DNA from: Diphasiastrum complanatum
Lineage: Eukaryota > Streptophyta > Lycopodiopsida > Lycopodiales > Lycopodiaceae
Reading direction: 5' to 3'
Assembly: GCA_029204225.1 (NCBI GenBank)
Contig: CM055111.1
Coordinates: forward strand, 46,128,255-46,192,254
Length of the DNA stretch: 64,000 bases
The number at the start of each line of letters is the position of its first letter. Position 1 is the first letter of the stretch. Of the stretch, positions 52,586 to 62,606 are shown one piece after another. Both the position numbers and the translations under genes were made by a program. The notes under the pieces were generated by a model. The model saw only the letters and a program-made list of their open reading frames with translations, searched no databases and was not told the DNA's origin.

Positions 52586-54742
52586 ATGGGATCTGCTGGA
52601 GCATACCTTCTAGAAGCTAGTGAGAGGTTGAATTCTACAAATTATGCTATTTGGAAGGTTAGAATGGAGTCACTCTTAGTGCTCCAAGACCTTTATGAGT
52701 TCTTGATTGAAGATGAAGATGAACCTCTAGGTGCACAGGAGTTAGCTAGATACAAGAAGAGATCTAGGCTTGCACTTCATTGTGTGAAGATGAATGTGAG
52801 CAATGATTTGTTGAGAGAAGTATCAGCTTGTACTAATGCTAAAGAGGCTTGGGAGTCTTTAAAATCAATCTATGAGTCTAGCAACACTTCTAGAGTTCTT
52901 ATGCTTAGAAATCAAATTTTGCAAAGCATGAGGAGAAGTGAGGAGAGTGCACAGGATTATGTACTCAGAATCAAGTCTCTAAATAGGGAGTTGGCTTCCA
53001 TTGGAGAGAAGATTCATGATGGAGAGCTTGTACAAATTGTCCTTAATGGTCTAGGAGATGACTTTGCAAATTTGGTCCAAAGTTTTGCCATCCAAGACAC
53101 TTTGCCAACTATAGAAAAACTTTACAGTGTATTAGTGGCTGAAGAGTGTAGGATGCTCCATGCAAAATCTAGGATGAGTTCCTTGTCTTTGCAGGATGGT
53201 GATGAGAAAGCCAATTTCTCATTCAAGGGCAAAAAGAAGACCAATGGAAAGAAGAAGCATCCAAAGGAGGCCAAAGAAGAGGATGATGCATCAAGTTCAA
53301 AGGACAAGTCAAAGCAAAAATGCTTCTTTTGTGGAAAGAAGGGGCATTATGCATCTGAATGCTACAAGAGGCTAAGAGCACAAGTGGAGGAGGACAAACA
53401 AGGAAACCTTGCAAAGGAGGAGGAGGAGGATGGAGTAGATGTATTCTTGATGGCATCTACATCCTCACCAACAAGCAATAGCAATTCAAGAGACAATTGG
53501 TGGATCGACAGTGGGGCTAGCTCCCACATGTCTTGTGAAAAGGATTTTTTCTCAACCTTACACTCTTTCAATGATGCTAAAAAGTTTGTCTTTACTGCAA
53601 ATGATGAAGAGTGTAGGATAGATGGTGTTGGCACCATCTCTTTGTATCTAGAATCCTCAAAATGCATGGATCTAGAAAATGTCCTTTATGTACCATCAAT
53701 CACCAAGAATATGCTTAGTGTTGGTCTACTCTTAGAAAGTGGTTTGGATGTCCACTTTAAGCATGGTGTTTGCTTCATCTTGAAGAATGATGTTTGCATT
53801 GCAAAGGGATTTAAACATGGAAGATTGTTTAAGTTGGAAGCTAGTGTTGCTTTTGAAAGAATGAGCTTGGCAAAGGAGGAGATCACTCAAGAGGATATCT
53901 TGGCAAAGTGTGATCTTGCTTGCATTGAGGAGGAGCATCAAAAGGAGGAAGATCTTGAGGATCAGCCTCAAAGCATGAGATTTCCAAGGAAGTCCTTAAT
54001 GACAATGTCCAAGTCATCAAATTGCATGCAAATTGTCCATTCAAGTGTGCATCTTGCAAGGGTGGTGAGCATTGGAGAGTCTACTATCTTTGAATACTTT
54101 TTGGAAAGTATTAGTAGACATGAGGTGACTTGTTTCTTACCTTTAAGATTCATGGTGTTTATTACTTTGTATGACAAGACAATGAAATGGGATGCTTTGA
54201 AATCTACATTTGTTGTTGATAAAGCAATTTCATTGGATAGCTATGTTTGTAATAGTTTGAATAGTGTCATAAAAGATGAAACATCATTTGTATTGGAAAT
54301 CTTTGGGTCCACATGCTTTGAGCATGATCATTCCAATGTAAGGACCAAAGATTATCCTATTTCAATGATAGGAATAATGGTAGTGTTTTGCTCTTCAAGT
54401 AGAGATTGTAGAATCTACTTGTTTTCAACCAAAGAATTTGTCAATGGTGGAAATGTGATCTTTCAAGAGTGGAAGATTTGTAAACTTGAAGAAGCACATT
54501 TGGATCAACACATTATTCAATTCATTGATGTTTTGGAGTCAAGTCAAGTGGAGGAGCAAGCTCAAGACTCGAGGACTCCAAGAAGAATCTTGAGTATCAA
54601 GATAGAGCCATCAAGGCTCAATCATATGGATCAAGCAAGGCAAGTTGTCTTTGACAACATTATTTATGCACTTAATATTTTAATTGATGTATCTTCAAGT
54701 GCACAAAATGCCTTGGAATCCATGGCTTGGCATGATGTTTAG
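52562..54742 (+). CDS. gag: N2 polyprotein: gag, zinc knuckle, protease motif and unknown C-terminal region
   Basis: Uninterrupted, 726 codons; the likely start is the second Met at 52,586 (MGSAGAYLLEASERLNSTNY), matching copia gag openings. Residues ~20-200 are copia gag (UBN2 type: YAIWKVRMESLL, VSACTNAKEAWESLKSIYE, IVLNGLGDDFANLVQ). 215-250 is Lys-rich. Zinc knuckle CFFCGKKGHYASEC is at 254-267. The protease motif WWIDSGASSHMS (Asp 316) and its second half (ENVLYVPSITKNMLSVGLLL, ~372-392) look intact. From about 440 to 726 I recognise nothing: no HHCC, no integrase D-D-E, no YVDD. That region has an acidic segment (EEEHQKEEDLEDQPQS) and hydrophobic stretches near 519-535 and 600-625. It may be degenerate pol, an accessory protein or captured sequence; its openness in a young copy argues for recent constraint. 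Confidence 0.85.
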   Translation: MFVEVTSKMGSAGAYLLEASERLNSTNYAIWKVRMESLLVLQDLYEFLIEDEDEPLGAQELARYKKRSRLALHCVKMNVSNDLLREVSACTNAKEAWESLKSIYESSNTSRVLMLRNQILQSMRRSEESAQDYVLRIKSLNRELASIGEKIHDGELVQIVLNGLGDDFANLVQSFAIQDTLPTIEKLYSVLVAEECRMLHAKSRMSSLSLQDGDEKANFSFKGKKKTNGKKKHPKEAKEEDDASSSKDKSKQKCFFCGKKGHYASECYKRLRAQVEEDKQGNLAKEEEEDGVDVFLMASTSSPTSNSNSRDNWWIDSGASSHMSCEKDFFSTLHSFNDAKKFVFTANDEECRIDGVGTISLYLESSKCMDLENVLYVPSITKNMLSVGLLLESGLDVHFKHGVCFILKNDVCIAKGFKHGRLFKLEASVAFERMSLAKEEITQEDILAKCDLACIEEEHQKEEDLEDQPQSMRFPRKSLMTMSKSSNCMQIVHSSVHLARVVSIGESTIFEYFLESISRHEVTCFLPLRFMVFITLYDKTMKWDALKSTFVVDKAISLDSYVCNSLNSVIKDETSFVLEIFGSTCFEHDHSNVRTKDYPISMIGIMVVFCSSSRDCRIYLFSTKEFVNGGNVIFQEWKICKLEEAHLDQHIIQFIDVLESSQVEEQAQDSRTPRRILSIKIEPSRLNHMDQARQVVFDNIIYALNILIDVSSSAQNALESMAWHDV

Positions 54743-54940
54743 TTTTGAAGTGTGCTACATGTATATAGACACATTTATGGAACATCTTGTAAGGGATCCT
54801 CTAAGAGGTGGTGAAAGATCCTTCATGGACATCATTCTCTATTGGAGTCTCAAAAGTTCCTTCTTTGTAACTGGATGTTTTAGACACTTCTAAAAGCTTT
54901 CATTGATCTATCAAGAGAGTTGTAAATAGATCAAGCTAAA

Positions 54941-54952
54941 TTTGAGGAGGAG
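54941..54952 (+). promoter_or_regulatory. N2 polypurine tract
   Basis: TTTGAGGAGGAG immediately precedes the 3' LTR. Confidence 0.9.
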
Positions 54953-55653
54953 TGTGAAGAATTGCCAAAAATTGGCAAATCTAGCTTGATCAAAAACCAT
55001 GTAGAATAGTGTAAATTGTGTACACAAGTGGGTCCCACACATGTGAGTCCATGATACCACATGGGAAACCCATCCTAATGTAGGTTAGGTCAAGTCAAGA
55101 GAGTTGGTCATGTCTATTTGGTGGTCATCCCTACTTTATAGGACCTACACCTAAGTTTAAGGTGAAAATTTGACCAACTAGCTACCTACCAAGCATAACT
55201 CTAGGAAATAGACTAGGGTTTCATTTTAGGTCAAGGAGAGTGAGTTAAATTCCTTATTACATGCTGGAAATCCACCTAACTTCAAGAAGGAAGTCGAATT
55301 TTCTATGTATTCCCTCTCTCCATAGTGAGAAGAAAGAAAATTTTTGGAGCTCATTGGCAATCTCAAGCTAGTTCACTATGTACATTGAGTTTTTGTGATC
55401 CAAATGAGACCAAATCAATTTCTACTTGTTTCTCAGGTTGAAGGCCGTACTACAGCCTGTAGTACACACGTGTGGGCTCGGATTTCAATGTTTATCAATG
55501 CTTTTGATTGTTAATGCTTGTTGTTTGTCAAATTGCCAATCTAGATCAACCTTTTTGTGTCTAGTTTTTTGATAGATTGTTAAGCAAGCATCCAATCACT
55601 CTTGTGGATCTTTTGTAGATCCATTTATGGTCCTAAAGTACACTACTTTCACA
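54953..55653 (+). mobile_element. N2 3' LTR (701 bp)
   Basis: The same length as the 5' LTR, with about nine substitutions and no indel seen. It is followed by the GGCTA duplication. Confidence 0.95.
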
Positions 55654-55658
55654 GGCTA

Positions 55659-56010
55659 GAGCACAATCTAGAATGCTACAGATCAAAGCAATACTAATTC
55701 CTCACAAATAGAGAGAATGCATAACATAAATAATGTATGAAGAAGACACCAATCTCGAGTTAGAGAGAGAATATCAAAACAAGCAAAATAACATGAGATC
55801 CAATTTTGACTCATCATTAGATATGAATGAGAATGATATGTACATATATAGGAGAGCCAAAATTTGTAGTACTACTTGCATTCAATGCATTCCCTGCACC
55901 TAATCAAGTGTAAACTACTACCATATTGACACCTAACAGCTTGCATGCTGAAATTGCACCTAACTCCTACCTACTTTGTTCAAATGTCAAATTCTCAATT
56001 ATGAACCTAG
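55659..56010. other. Flank of element N2
   Basis: AT-rich sequence with no recognisable coding, up to the start of a copia fragment. Confidence 0.4.
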
Positions 56011-56500
56011 AAAACCTAGAAAGACAAGTGCTTCCATTGTGGTAAAAAGGGCCACTGGAAGAGTGAATGTCGCAAATTCTTGGTGGAACAAGACAAGGGA
56101 AAACCAAAGCAAGCAGGTAACCTTGTCAATGAGGGTGAGATTGAATACTCTAGCATCTTCATATCTGCATTGTCATCTAATCAAGATGATCAAGCGTGGT
56201 ATATTGACTCGGGAGCCACAAGACACATGACAGGTAACAAGAATTGGTTCAATAGCTTGAAAGTGTTGGATAATGGAACGTCCGTTTCACAAGCAAATGG
56301 TGATGTGTACAAGATCAAGGGGATAGGCACCGTTTCAATCCAACTACCTGATGACAAAAGCAGGATGATCAGGGAGGTACTTTACGTACCAAAATTGAAG
56401 AAAAATCTACTTTTTGTTGGAGTCATTACTGATCAAAAGTTGAAAGTAAATCAACAAGAGAGAAGACACAACCTGAAAGGTATGAAGCAAATTATGCTCT
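56011..56500 (+). pseudogene. Copia zinc knuckle and protease fragment
   Basis: Zinc knuckle CFHCGKKGHWKSEC at 56,029-56,070, then protease DQAWYIDSGATRHMTGN (56,190-56,240) and REVLYVPKLKKNLLFVG (about 56,370-56,420). All are in one frame, which then runs 60 codons of unrelated sequence into RT in another frame. Gag is missing upstream. The pre-integrase and integrase that should follow are absent, so an internal deletion joins protease to RT at about 56,440-56,540. Confidence 0.8.
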
Positions 56501-56539
56501 CTTATCTAGTATTATTCAAAGCAAAGAACCTTCAACTTA

Positions 56540-57735
56540 TGGTGAAGCGAAGCATGATGACATTTGGGTCAAGGCCATGGGAGAGGAAATGGAGTCAATT
56601 GTTAGGCATAGCACATGGGACATAGTAGAACTACCAGTTGGCAAGAAACCCACTGGTTGCAAATGGGTATACAGGACTAAGAACCATGCAGATGGAAGTA
56701 TAGCAAAGCACAAGGCAAGATTGGTGATCGAAGGGTATGCACAAATAAAGGCATTGACTATGAGGAGACTTTTGCGCCGGTATGTAAGTGGAATACTCTA
56801 TGTCTACTTGTTGCTTTAGCTTCACATTTTGGTTGGCCTTTGCATCAAATAGATGTGAAAATCTGCTTTTCTAAATGGTGAGTTAGAAGAAGAGGTGTTC
56901 ATGGATCAACCTGAAGGCTTTGTAGCAAAAGGACAAGAAAATAAAGTATGTCACTTGAAGAAAGCACTTTATGGTCTTAAACAGGCACCACGTGCGTGGT
57001 ATAGCAGGATTGATGCCTACTTTCATTCAAAGGGGATGGTGAGAACACATTCTAATCCAAATCTATATGTCTTATGCTTTGATGGTATGGTTGCTTTGAT
57101 TGCTCTTTATGTTGATGACGTGATTATTATGGGAAATAATCAAGAGATGATAGACATGATCAAGAAAGACCTCATGGAACAATTTGAGATGACAAATCTC
57201 AGCCTGATCCATTATTGCCTTGGAGAAGAGGTGTGGCAAAAAGGACACGAAATGGGTTTAACACAGGTGAAGTATGTCAAAGAGTTGTTGCACAAGTTTA
57301 GATTGCAGGATTGCAAACCAGTGAATACTCCTATTGAACCAGGTAAAAAGCTTTCTAAGCTTGATGAGTCACAGTCATTTGATGCTACGCTGTATAGGCA
57401 GTTAGTAGGGAGCTTGATTTACCTTACCATGACTAGACCAGATATATGCTATGTTGTTGGTATTGTAAGTCAGTTTATGACAGCACCTACGGAAACGCAT
57501 TGGAAGGCAGCTAAGCGCATTTTGCATTATGTAAAAGGCACTTCAGATTATGGCTTGATTTACAAGAAACATGATGGTTTACCTGAGTTGTGTGGCTATG
57601 TGGATGCGGATTGGGGAGGTGACTATGATGATCATAGATCCACCAGAGGGTATGTATTCCAGTTTTGTGGTAGTTGCTTTTCCTGGTCTAGTAAGAAGAA
57701 AAGTACAATTGCTCTATCCACTGTATTGTGGGTCC
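56540..57735 (+). pseudogene. Copia reverse transcriptase and RNase H N-terminus
   Basis: RT opens with MGEEMESIVRHSTWDIVELP, GCKWVYRTKNHADGS and KARLVIEGYAQ (56,577-56,750). A frameshift follows, then from 56,895 304 codons stay open: GLKQAPRAWYSRI, LIALYVDDVIIMG (active site), FEMTNLSLIHYCLG, LVGSLIYLTMTRPDI, HWKAAKRILHYVKGT and RNase H start YVDADWGGDYDDHRSTRGY, SWSSKKKSTIALST. At about 57,735 it changes to unrelated sequence. The preserved long frame suggests moderate age. Confidence 0.85.
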
Positions 57736-58375
57736 TATCAGTCGATAATGATCAGTTGGCCTCGCCACGAGGCAAGTCGACGGGACGCGTCCCACCAACG
57801 ACAACCTAGGTCATGCATGGATTGCCTGAGTGAACAACTATATGTACAATATAATTTCATTTTGAGAAATACAGTTGCTACGTGAGCTTGGTGTGGAGAG
57901 TGTTTTCTATCTGTGTCACTGTGTAGCATGGTCTGTGTTCCTGTTCGAAGCAAATTCTAAGTCAGAGTACATGTGTATAACCACTCAAAACAGATCTAAA
58001 CCACTTATGCATGTCAGAATCACTCTGAAAATCCACATGCAGACATTCCATGCAAGCACGGTACCTCAAAATAGAAAATTACATGCATGCAATCAGAACA
58101 ATTGGAAATTCTACCAATGTTGCTCACAAAATTGCAAAACTTCAGATGATCATATCTTTGGCTATAGGACACCAAATTGGGGGTTCTAAAGCTCAGTACA
58201 GAGGGAGACCTAGTGAACAAGACACTTGCCACATCAGTCTGCCACCTAGGATTCACACGTGCAAGTTCAGAATAGCCAATTAACCAGTAGGAGGATGCAC
58301 TTTTTTAAGGCCCATCATCTCAAAAACATGCAAACACTCAACCAAGCCTAAAAGTGATGATCCAAATAGTCTTAA
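57736..58375. other. Insert or spacer between two copia RNase H pieces
   Basis: About 640 bp separating the RNase H start (SSKKKSTIALST) from a second RNase H end that begins again at SKKQTIVAQSS. Because the motif occurs on both sides with different residues, the two halves come from different copies rather than from a simple insertion. No domain or LTR end was found. Confidence 0.5.
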
Positions 58376-58738
58376 ATGGCCTCTAAAAGTTCCATGAAGC
58401 CGGTCAGCAAAAAACAGACCATCGTGGCTCAGTCATCCTACGAAGCGAAATACGCAGCAGCAGCAAAGATGGCCAATGAAATCATTTGGCTCCAACAGTT
58501 CCTTGATGAACTAGGTGAAACGAGAAATGAACCTCTAATTTTGCAGATGGAAAATACATTTGCAATACATCTGACTAAGGATCCTGTGTTTCACTCAAGG
58601 ACGAAACACATCGCAATCAAGTACCACTTGATAAGGGAACTGATCGGGAAGAAGAAGTTGCAGACTACTTTCATTGGAACGAAGGAGATGGTTGTTGATA
58701 TTTTCACAAAGGCCTTAGACAAAGGTCTGTTCGAGTAA
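58376..58738 (+). pseudogene. Copia RNase H C-terminus
   Basis: SKKQTIVAQSSYEAKYAAAAK (Glu region, altered to SYEAKY), NTFAIHLTKDPVFHSRTKH, then VDIFTKALDKGLFE and a stop. A polypurine stretch GAGAGGGAG and an LTR follow at 58,787, so this is the 3' end of the element. Confidence 0.8.
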
Positions 58739-58786
58739 CATAGGAGCAGTCTTGGAGTCATCAAGCTATCACGCTTTGAGAGGGAG

Positions 58787-59275
58787 TTGAAGAAACAAAA
58801 CGTTTCTATTACCAAAGCTTTGCTAGCTTTCAACTCTCAATTTGACGAAAAGACAAGAAGCGAAAATGTTCGCGAACATCACGACAAGACATGAAACGAA
58901 AATGTTCGCGACACAAAATTCTTCGTGCTCCAAAGGAGCAAGAAGATCAACCAAGTACCATGAAGTACAAATCCTTGATCTGATATAGTGACATCAGCAG
59001 AAGAGCTTTAGGACGTGGCTAATCCACCACTCTTGTAATCCATGATTAATTATAGATGTTTAATTAGTCTGATCAGGAATGTTACTCGAAGCGACACGAA
59101 AAAGTTTGCAAAATATATACATTTGTGGAATGCTTCAAACACATATAGATAAACGAAAAATATAGAATACAAGTCCGCCTGTGAGCGAGACAATTTTGTA
59201 AGAGGATCAATGGATCCAAGAAGTCCGCTAGTAAGCGAGACTATTCGTGGGAGAACATTATTTCTCTCACACCAA
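58787..59275 (+). mobile_element. Copia 3' LTR, related to 43.8-44.8 kb
   Basis: It follows the tract TTTGAGAGGGAG with TTGAAGAAACAAAACG (TG slightly degenerate). Shared with the inverted LTR at 43,811-44,826: GCTAGCTTTCA, CGTGGCTAATC-CACTCTTGTAAT, TTCGCGAAC words and GCGAGACTA near the end. The right edge is approximate. Confidence 0.65.
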
Positions 59276-59570
59276 TGCGGCGACGAATAGGCATTAGAGG
59301 AAGTTTAAACACAGAAGGGCCTTTTGTCAAGATTTATTTTTTATTTTCTATTCACTTCCTTTGTACATGTGGCCCAATAGTTTCACATAGTGGCTTTAAC
59401 GTAACGTTACTTCTTTGAGTCACATTTTGAGTCTACACTAAAAATGGCATAACTTTTGATTGCTATGTCAGAATGTGACAAAAATTGGTGCGACAAGCGC
59501 TTTTCAATGATGTAGTACATGTCATACTTCTGAGCTACTATTAAGAAGTTATAGAGAGTCAAAGATATTG
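59276..59570. other. Spacer between copia LTR and endogenous caulimovirid
   Basis: No motif recognised. The exact joint with the viral fragment is not resolved. Confidence 0.35.
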
Positions 59571-59646
59571 GATGAAAATAGTGACAAAATGCACTAGAGA
59601 TTTTGGCACGAATTCATATGCGGCCCTTTTTGAACTCGAACTTTTT

Positions 59647-60018
59647 CTAATGAGAGGATTTGTGAGAACTTATTTTTTCAATGGATCTAGCAGGAGTATG
59701 ACCAACAAGGATATCGGCAATACAAGGGTCGGGAGGAGGTTGCATAGCAGATTCTTTCTGAGTGATTTTGTTCAGCATGGAAAAATATGGCTTCTTAGCA
59801 GAGGGAATGAACTGAGTTTGAAAATGGCGAAAAGAAGATATATTTTGTTCGGTGAATGCATCATCAAAATTTGGTCTGTGAGATTTACCACCACGACTAA
59901 GCATGTTAAGTGGATAACAAGAGTTAGAACCACATTTAGAGCCACATGCATCCGTGTTTAAAACAGAAGTAACCGGAAGTAGATGTGTGGAGGAGTCTGA
60001 ATCAAAGAGATCAGACAT
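59647..60018 (-). pseudogene. Caulimovirid region after the coat-protein knuckle
   Basis: A 123-codon minus-strand frame rich in Ser and Asp at its start, with no domain I can assign. It lies where the spacer between coat protein and protease is expected. The protease active-site motif was not found. Confidence 0.4.
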
Positions 60019-60069
60019 CCAATCAATAGAAATAGCATCAGAACTGGAAGAACTGGTGAATGCATACTC

Positions 60070-60900
60070 GAAATTTTCTTCAAATCGAATGCTATTGAAT
60101 TGTTTCTTCTTAATTTTGTTAGGACAATTTTTGGCCCAATGACCAGGTTTCTGACAGATAAAACAAATCTTGGAATTTTTGGTAGGAAGTCATTTTAAGA
60201 ACCTTCTACGAGGACGTATCTGAGTACGAAATGAGAATTGCTTATGAACAGAATAAAACTTAGGTTTAGAAGCACATTTGCAAACTTTACGGGGGGATGT
60301 ACGAGAACAACCAAAATCTTTTTTAGTAACATTTGATTTACAAAACAAAACGGATGGTTTATTACGAGAAATAGCTTTACCAGCGGATTTGAGAGTGCAT
60401 AGATTAGTAATGCATTGCATAATTGTCTGAGTGATAAATCCCAACGTGGCTTCAGCTAGATCAACGTGCTTCTCTTCGAGTTTTTGTAAAACAAGATAAC
60501 ATAAGGAAGGAGGAAATTTATGTATAAAAGATAATTTGACGGCTTTGTCATGAGAACCTTGAAATCGGTAGATCAGATGAATGCAATAATCCAGAAATTC
60601 GTGAATCCGATTAATATCACACAGTAGAGTGCAATTAAATGATTCTTAGGCTTTAAAAGATTCATCTGTAAGACTGCCAATGAATTCTGCATAGACAGCT
60701 TTGATGAGGCGAGAAGCAGGATTAGCAGATTGAAAGATACGAGTCTGTTTTAAAGCAGGATCAACATGTTCCCGCCAATACTTTAAATGACCAGTAAAAC
60801 CGTTGGTGGCAATAGTAACAGCTCCATTGGAAGAAAAATGTTTGAAGGCAATAGTATGCTGGAGCCAAGCAGTCAGATATTGCAACATCTAGACTTTTTC
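60070..60900 (-). pseudogene. Caulimovirid coat-protein region with zinc knuckle
   Basis: From 60,888 to 60,646 a frame contains GFTGHLKYWREHV, the conserved coat-protein block of caulimovirids (F-T-G-x-L-x-x-W). Interrupted frames follow, including EATLGFITQTI (about 60,450-60,420) and, at 60,165-60,124, the zinc knuckle CFICQKPGHWAKNC. The coat protein packages viral DNA; the knuckle binds nucleic acid. Stops near 60,645 and 60,190 and frame changes show loss of function. Confidence 0.7.
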
Positions 60901-61584
60901 CTCAACTGTTGTATTATCAATGTTATAGATGATCATTTTACCAGCTTTGGACATAGAAACAGGGGTTGATGTAGCAGCTTCAGGTTGGGGATTAGAGCTG
61001 AGGATAGACTTGCTTGAGATGGATCAACACGAAATCGTTTGGGCGGAGGATGTGATGCTCAAGATTCAGAAGTGGCAGCAATCATGTTTAAAGGATAATA
61101 TTCCAGAGGTGGAGGTTTTGGAATAGAAGAAAACACAAAAACTGGATCGATGGTCATGGGCTCGGGAATAGAAGTCGGAGCTAGTAAGGAGATTACGTGA
61201 GAGAGCTGGTCAGAAAGATCATATAAGGCATGGGACTGAAAATTCAAATTTTGTTTCTCCACGGGTAAAGACAGAGGAGGCATGTATCAAATAGGGTTGG
61301 CATTCGAATGAAAGAGTAGGATTATCAGGAAATGAAGAGACATACGGCCAAGAGTGAGTTTTAGGGAGTTCAAGAATATTAAGCAGGTAAGTGGTAGACG
61401 AAGAGGCTTCTTCATCCGTAGAGGTACCAAAGAAACGAGCACAATATTTACAAATGTGAGGAGAATTAAACGTTGGTTCATGCGCACATGGTGTCTGACG
61501 GATTCTTTGGGAAGCGACTTTTTGTAAATGAGGAACTTTCACCTTTGCGAAAATATGAATGGGTGGGTGAATTTCAGAAAGCAA
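60901..61584 (-). pseudogene. Caulimovirid spacer between movement and coat domains
   Basis: Minus-strand frames 61,584-61,219 and 61,283-61,059 are Pro/Ser-rich. A Cys-His cluster (PCAHEP ... PHICKYCARFF) is visible near 61,430-61,490; it might be a small zinc-binding site, but this is uncertain. Confidence 0.4.
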
Positions 61585-61605
61585 AGTGGGATGAATATCA
61601 ACATG

Positions 61606-62154
61606 CTAATCGGCAAGAAGAGTGACTTCAGACCAAGAGAACTGATCACAAGTGAGGACATGATTCTGAGAATCAGTTTTGATTATAATGTCTTGTCCTT
61701 TTTCTTTGCCACCTTTAGATCCTTCATAAACAACTCGTAGCCCAGTGTTCACGGCGCGACCTAGGAGAGAATAGACAACCTCTAAATTGTCTGTTAGGGC
61801 TTTGACATCAAGCTTAGTAATCTTGATATGTAATGTGAGGATTTCGGAGAAGTATGGGTCAATTAAGGAAACACAATAGTTGGGTTTGATTTCTAAATAG
61901 ATTGGTCCATTGGCAAAATTGCCTTCACATCTGCCAATGAATTGATCATTGAAATTGCGATGGTGGGTATTGAGAAGGGCGATGAAGCAAGGAATTGCTA
62001 AGCCTTTACGGAACAAAGGATTAATGCCAATCTGAATGAGGCCAAGATGGACGAAATTATAACCTTTAGCTAGAGCAGCCTTATGCCCATCTTCCCAAAT
62101 CTCAGTCAAACAAATAAAATGTTCAGTAGAATTGACAGGTAGTTTAGAAATCAT
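61606..62154 (-). pseudogene. Caulimovirid movement-protein domain
   Basis: An open 182-codon minus-strand frame with the core signature of the 30K-superfamily movement protein of caulimovirids: GYNFVHLGLIQIG, then GLAIPCFIALL, a central Asp-containing stretch near DQFIGRCEGNF, and GPIYLEIKPNYCVSL. In the virus this protein modifies plasmodesmata for cell-to-cell movement. Sequence before and after is out of frame, so it is only a surviving domain. Confidence 0.7.
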
Positions 62155-62593
62155 ATGATTATCTAGAAAGAAGGTAGAAGCTTTTAAAGAAAAAAGAGAA
62201 CGGTGTTGATAAACCTGAGAGGGAGAAAACGTTGGTAACGTCCATTAATGTTGGGTGTCAGTTTTCTCTGTGGTCAGCACCACATTGGCTAACGATCGAT
62301 AAACCTTTTTGAAAGTGGATACTGCCATTATACAAAGCTGTGGTACGGGGGACGCAAGATTTGTGCGATGCGATGACTGCGGCTTAGCAGAACACAATCT
62401 CGAACGCCTTGCATCTAAGCAACTGACTGTTGGGGCTGTACGCTAGATTGTATGAAAGCAGAAAAAGATCAAAAGTGGAATTGAACAATAAGCAAAGGCA
62501 ATGGCGAAAACACAAGATGAAACCGACATTCAACTATCAAAAGACACACAACCGACATTCAACATACATTCAACACAAACACAGGTGCGAGAT

Positions 62594-62606
62594 GACTCTG
62601 ATACCA
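62594..62606 (-). promoter_or_regulatory. Caulimovirid tRNA-Met primer-binding site
   Basis: The minus strand reads TGGTATCAGAGTC at 62,606-62,594, about 450 bp upstream of the movement-protein frame. Caulimovirids prime minus-strand DNA synthesis from initiator tRNA-Met at such a site, which by convention marks genome position one. No LTR end adjoins it, supporting a viral rather than LTR-element origin. Confidence 0.7.

Larger units (their letters stand above)
51080..55653 (+). mobile_element. Young non-autonomous LTR element N2 (4.57 kb) with intact 726-codon ORF
   Basis: A complete structure: GGCTA target duplication (51,075-51,079 and 55,654-55,658), two 701 bp LTRs, primer site, leader, one long ORF, polypurine tract. 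By eye the LTRs differ at about nine positions (near 1.3%), so insertion is recent. No RT, RNase H or integrase is encoded. The gag and zinc knuckle are copia-like. It is related to N1 in LTR ends, primer site, polypurine tract and layout. Mobility must depend on proteins supplied by an autonomous copia. Confidence 0.95.
59571..62606 (-). mobile_element. Endogenous caulimovirid fragment (minus strand), 5' third of the genome
   Basis: Reading from 62,606 leftwards: a tRNA-Met primer site, a leader of about 450 bp, a movement-protein domain, a spacer, a coat-protein domain and its zinc knuckle. This is the 5' order of petuvirus-like caulimovirids with one large ORF. Frameshifts and stops interrupt every part. 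Protease, RT and RNase H, expected further left, are absent; the fragment ends near 59.6 kb against an unrelated copia LTR. It has no LTR, as expected for the group. Old, decayed and incomplete. Confidence 0.75.

Noticed and set aside
54684-54893. 69-codon frame overlapping the end of the N2 ORF
   Set aside because: It is a shadow frame in the 3' end of N2 with no motif.
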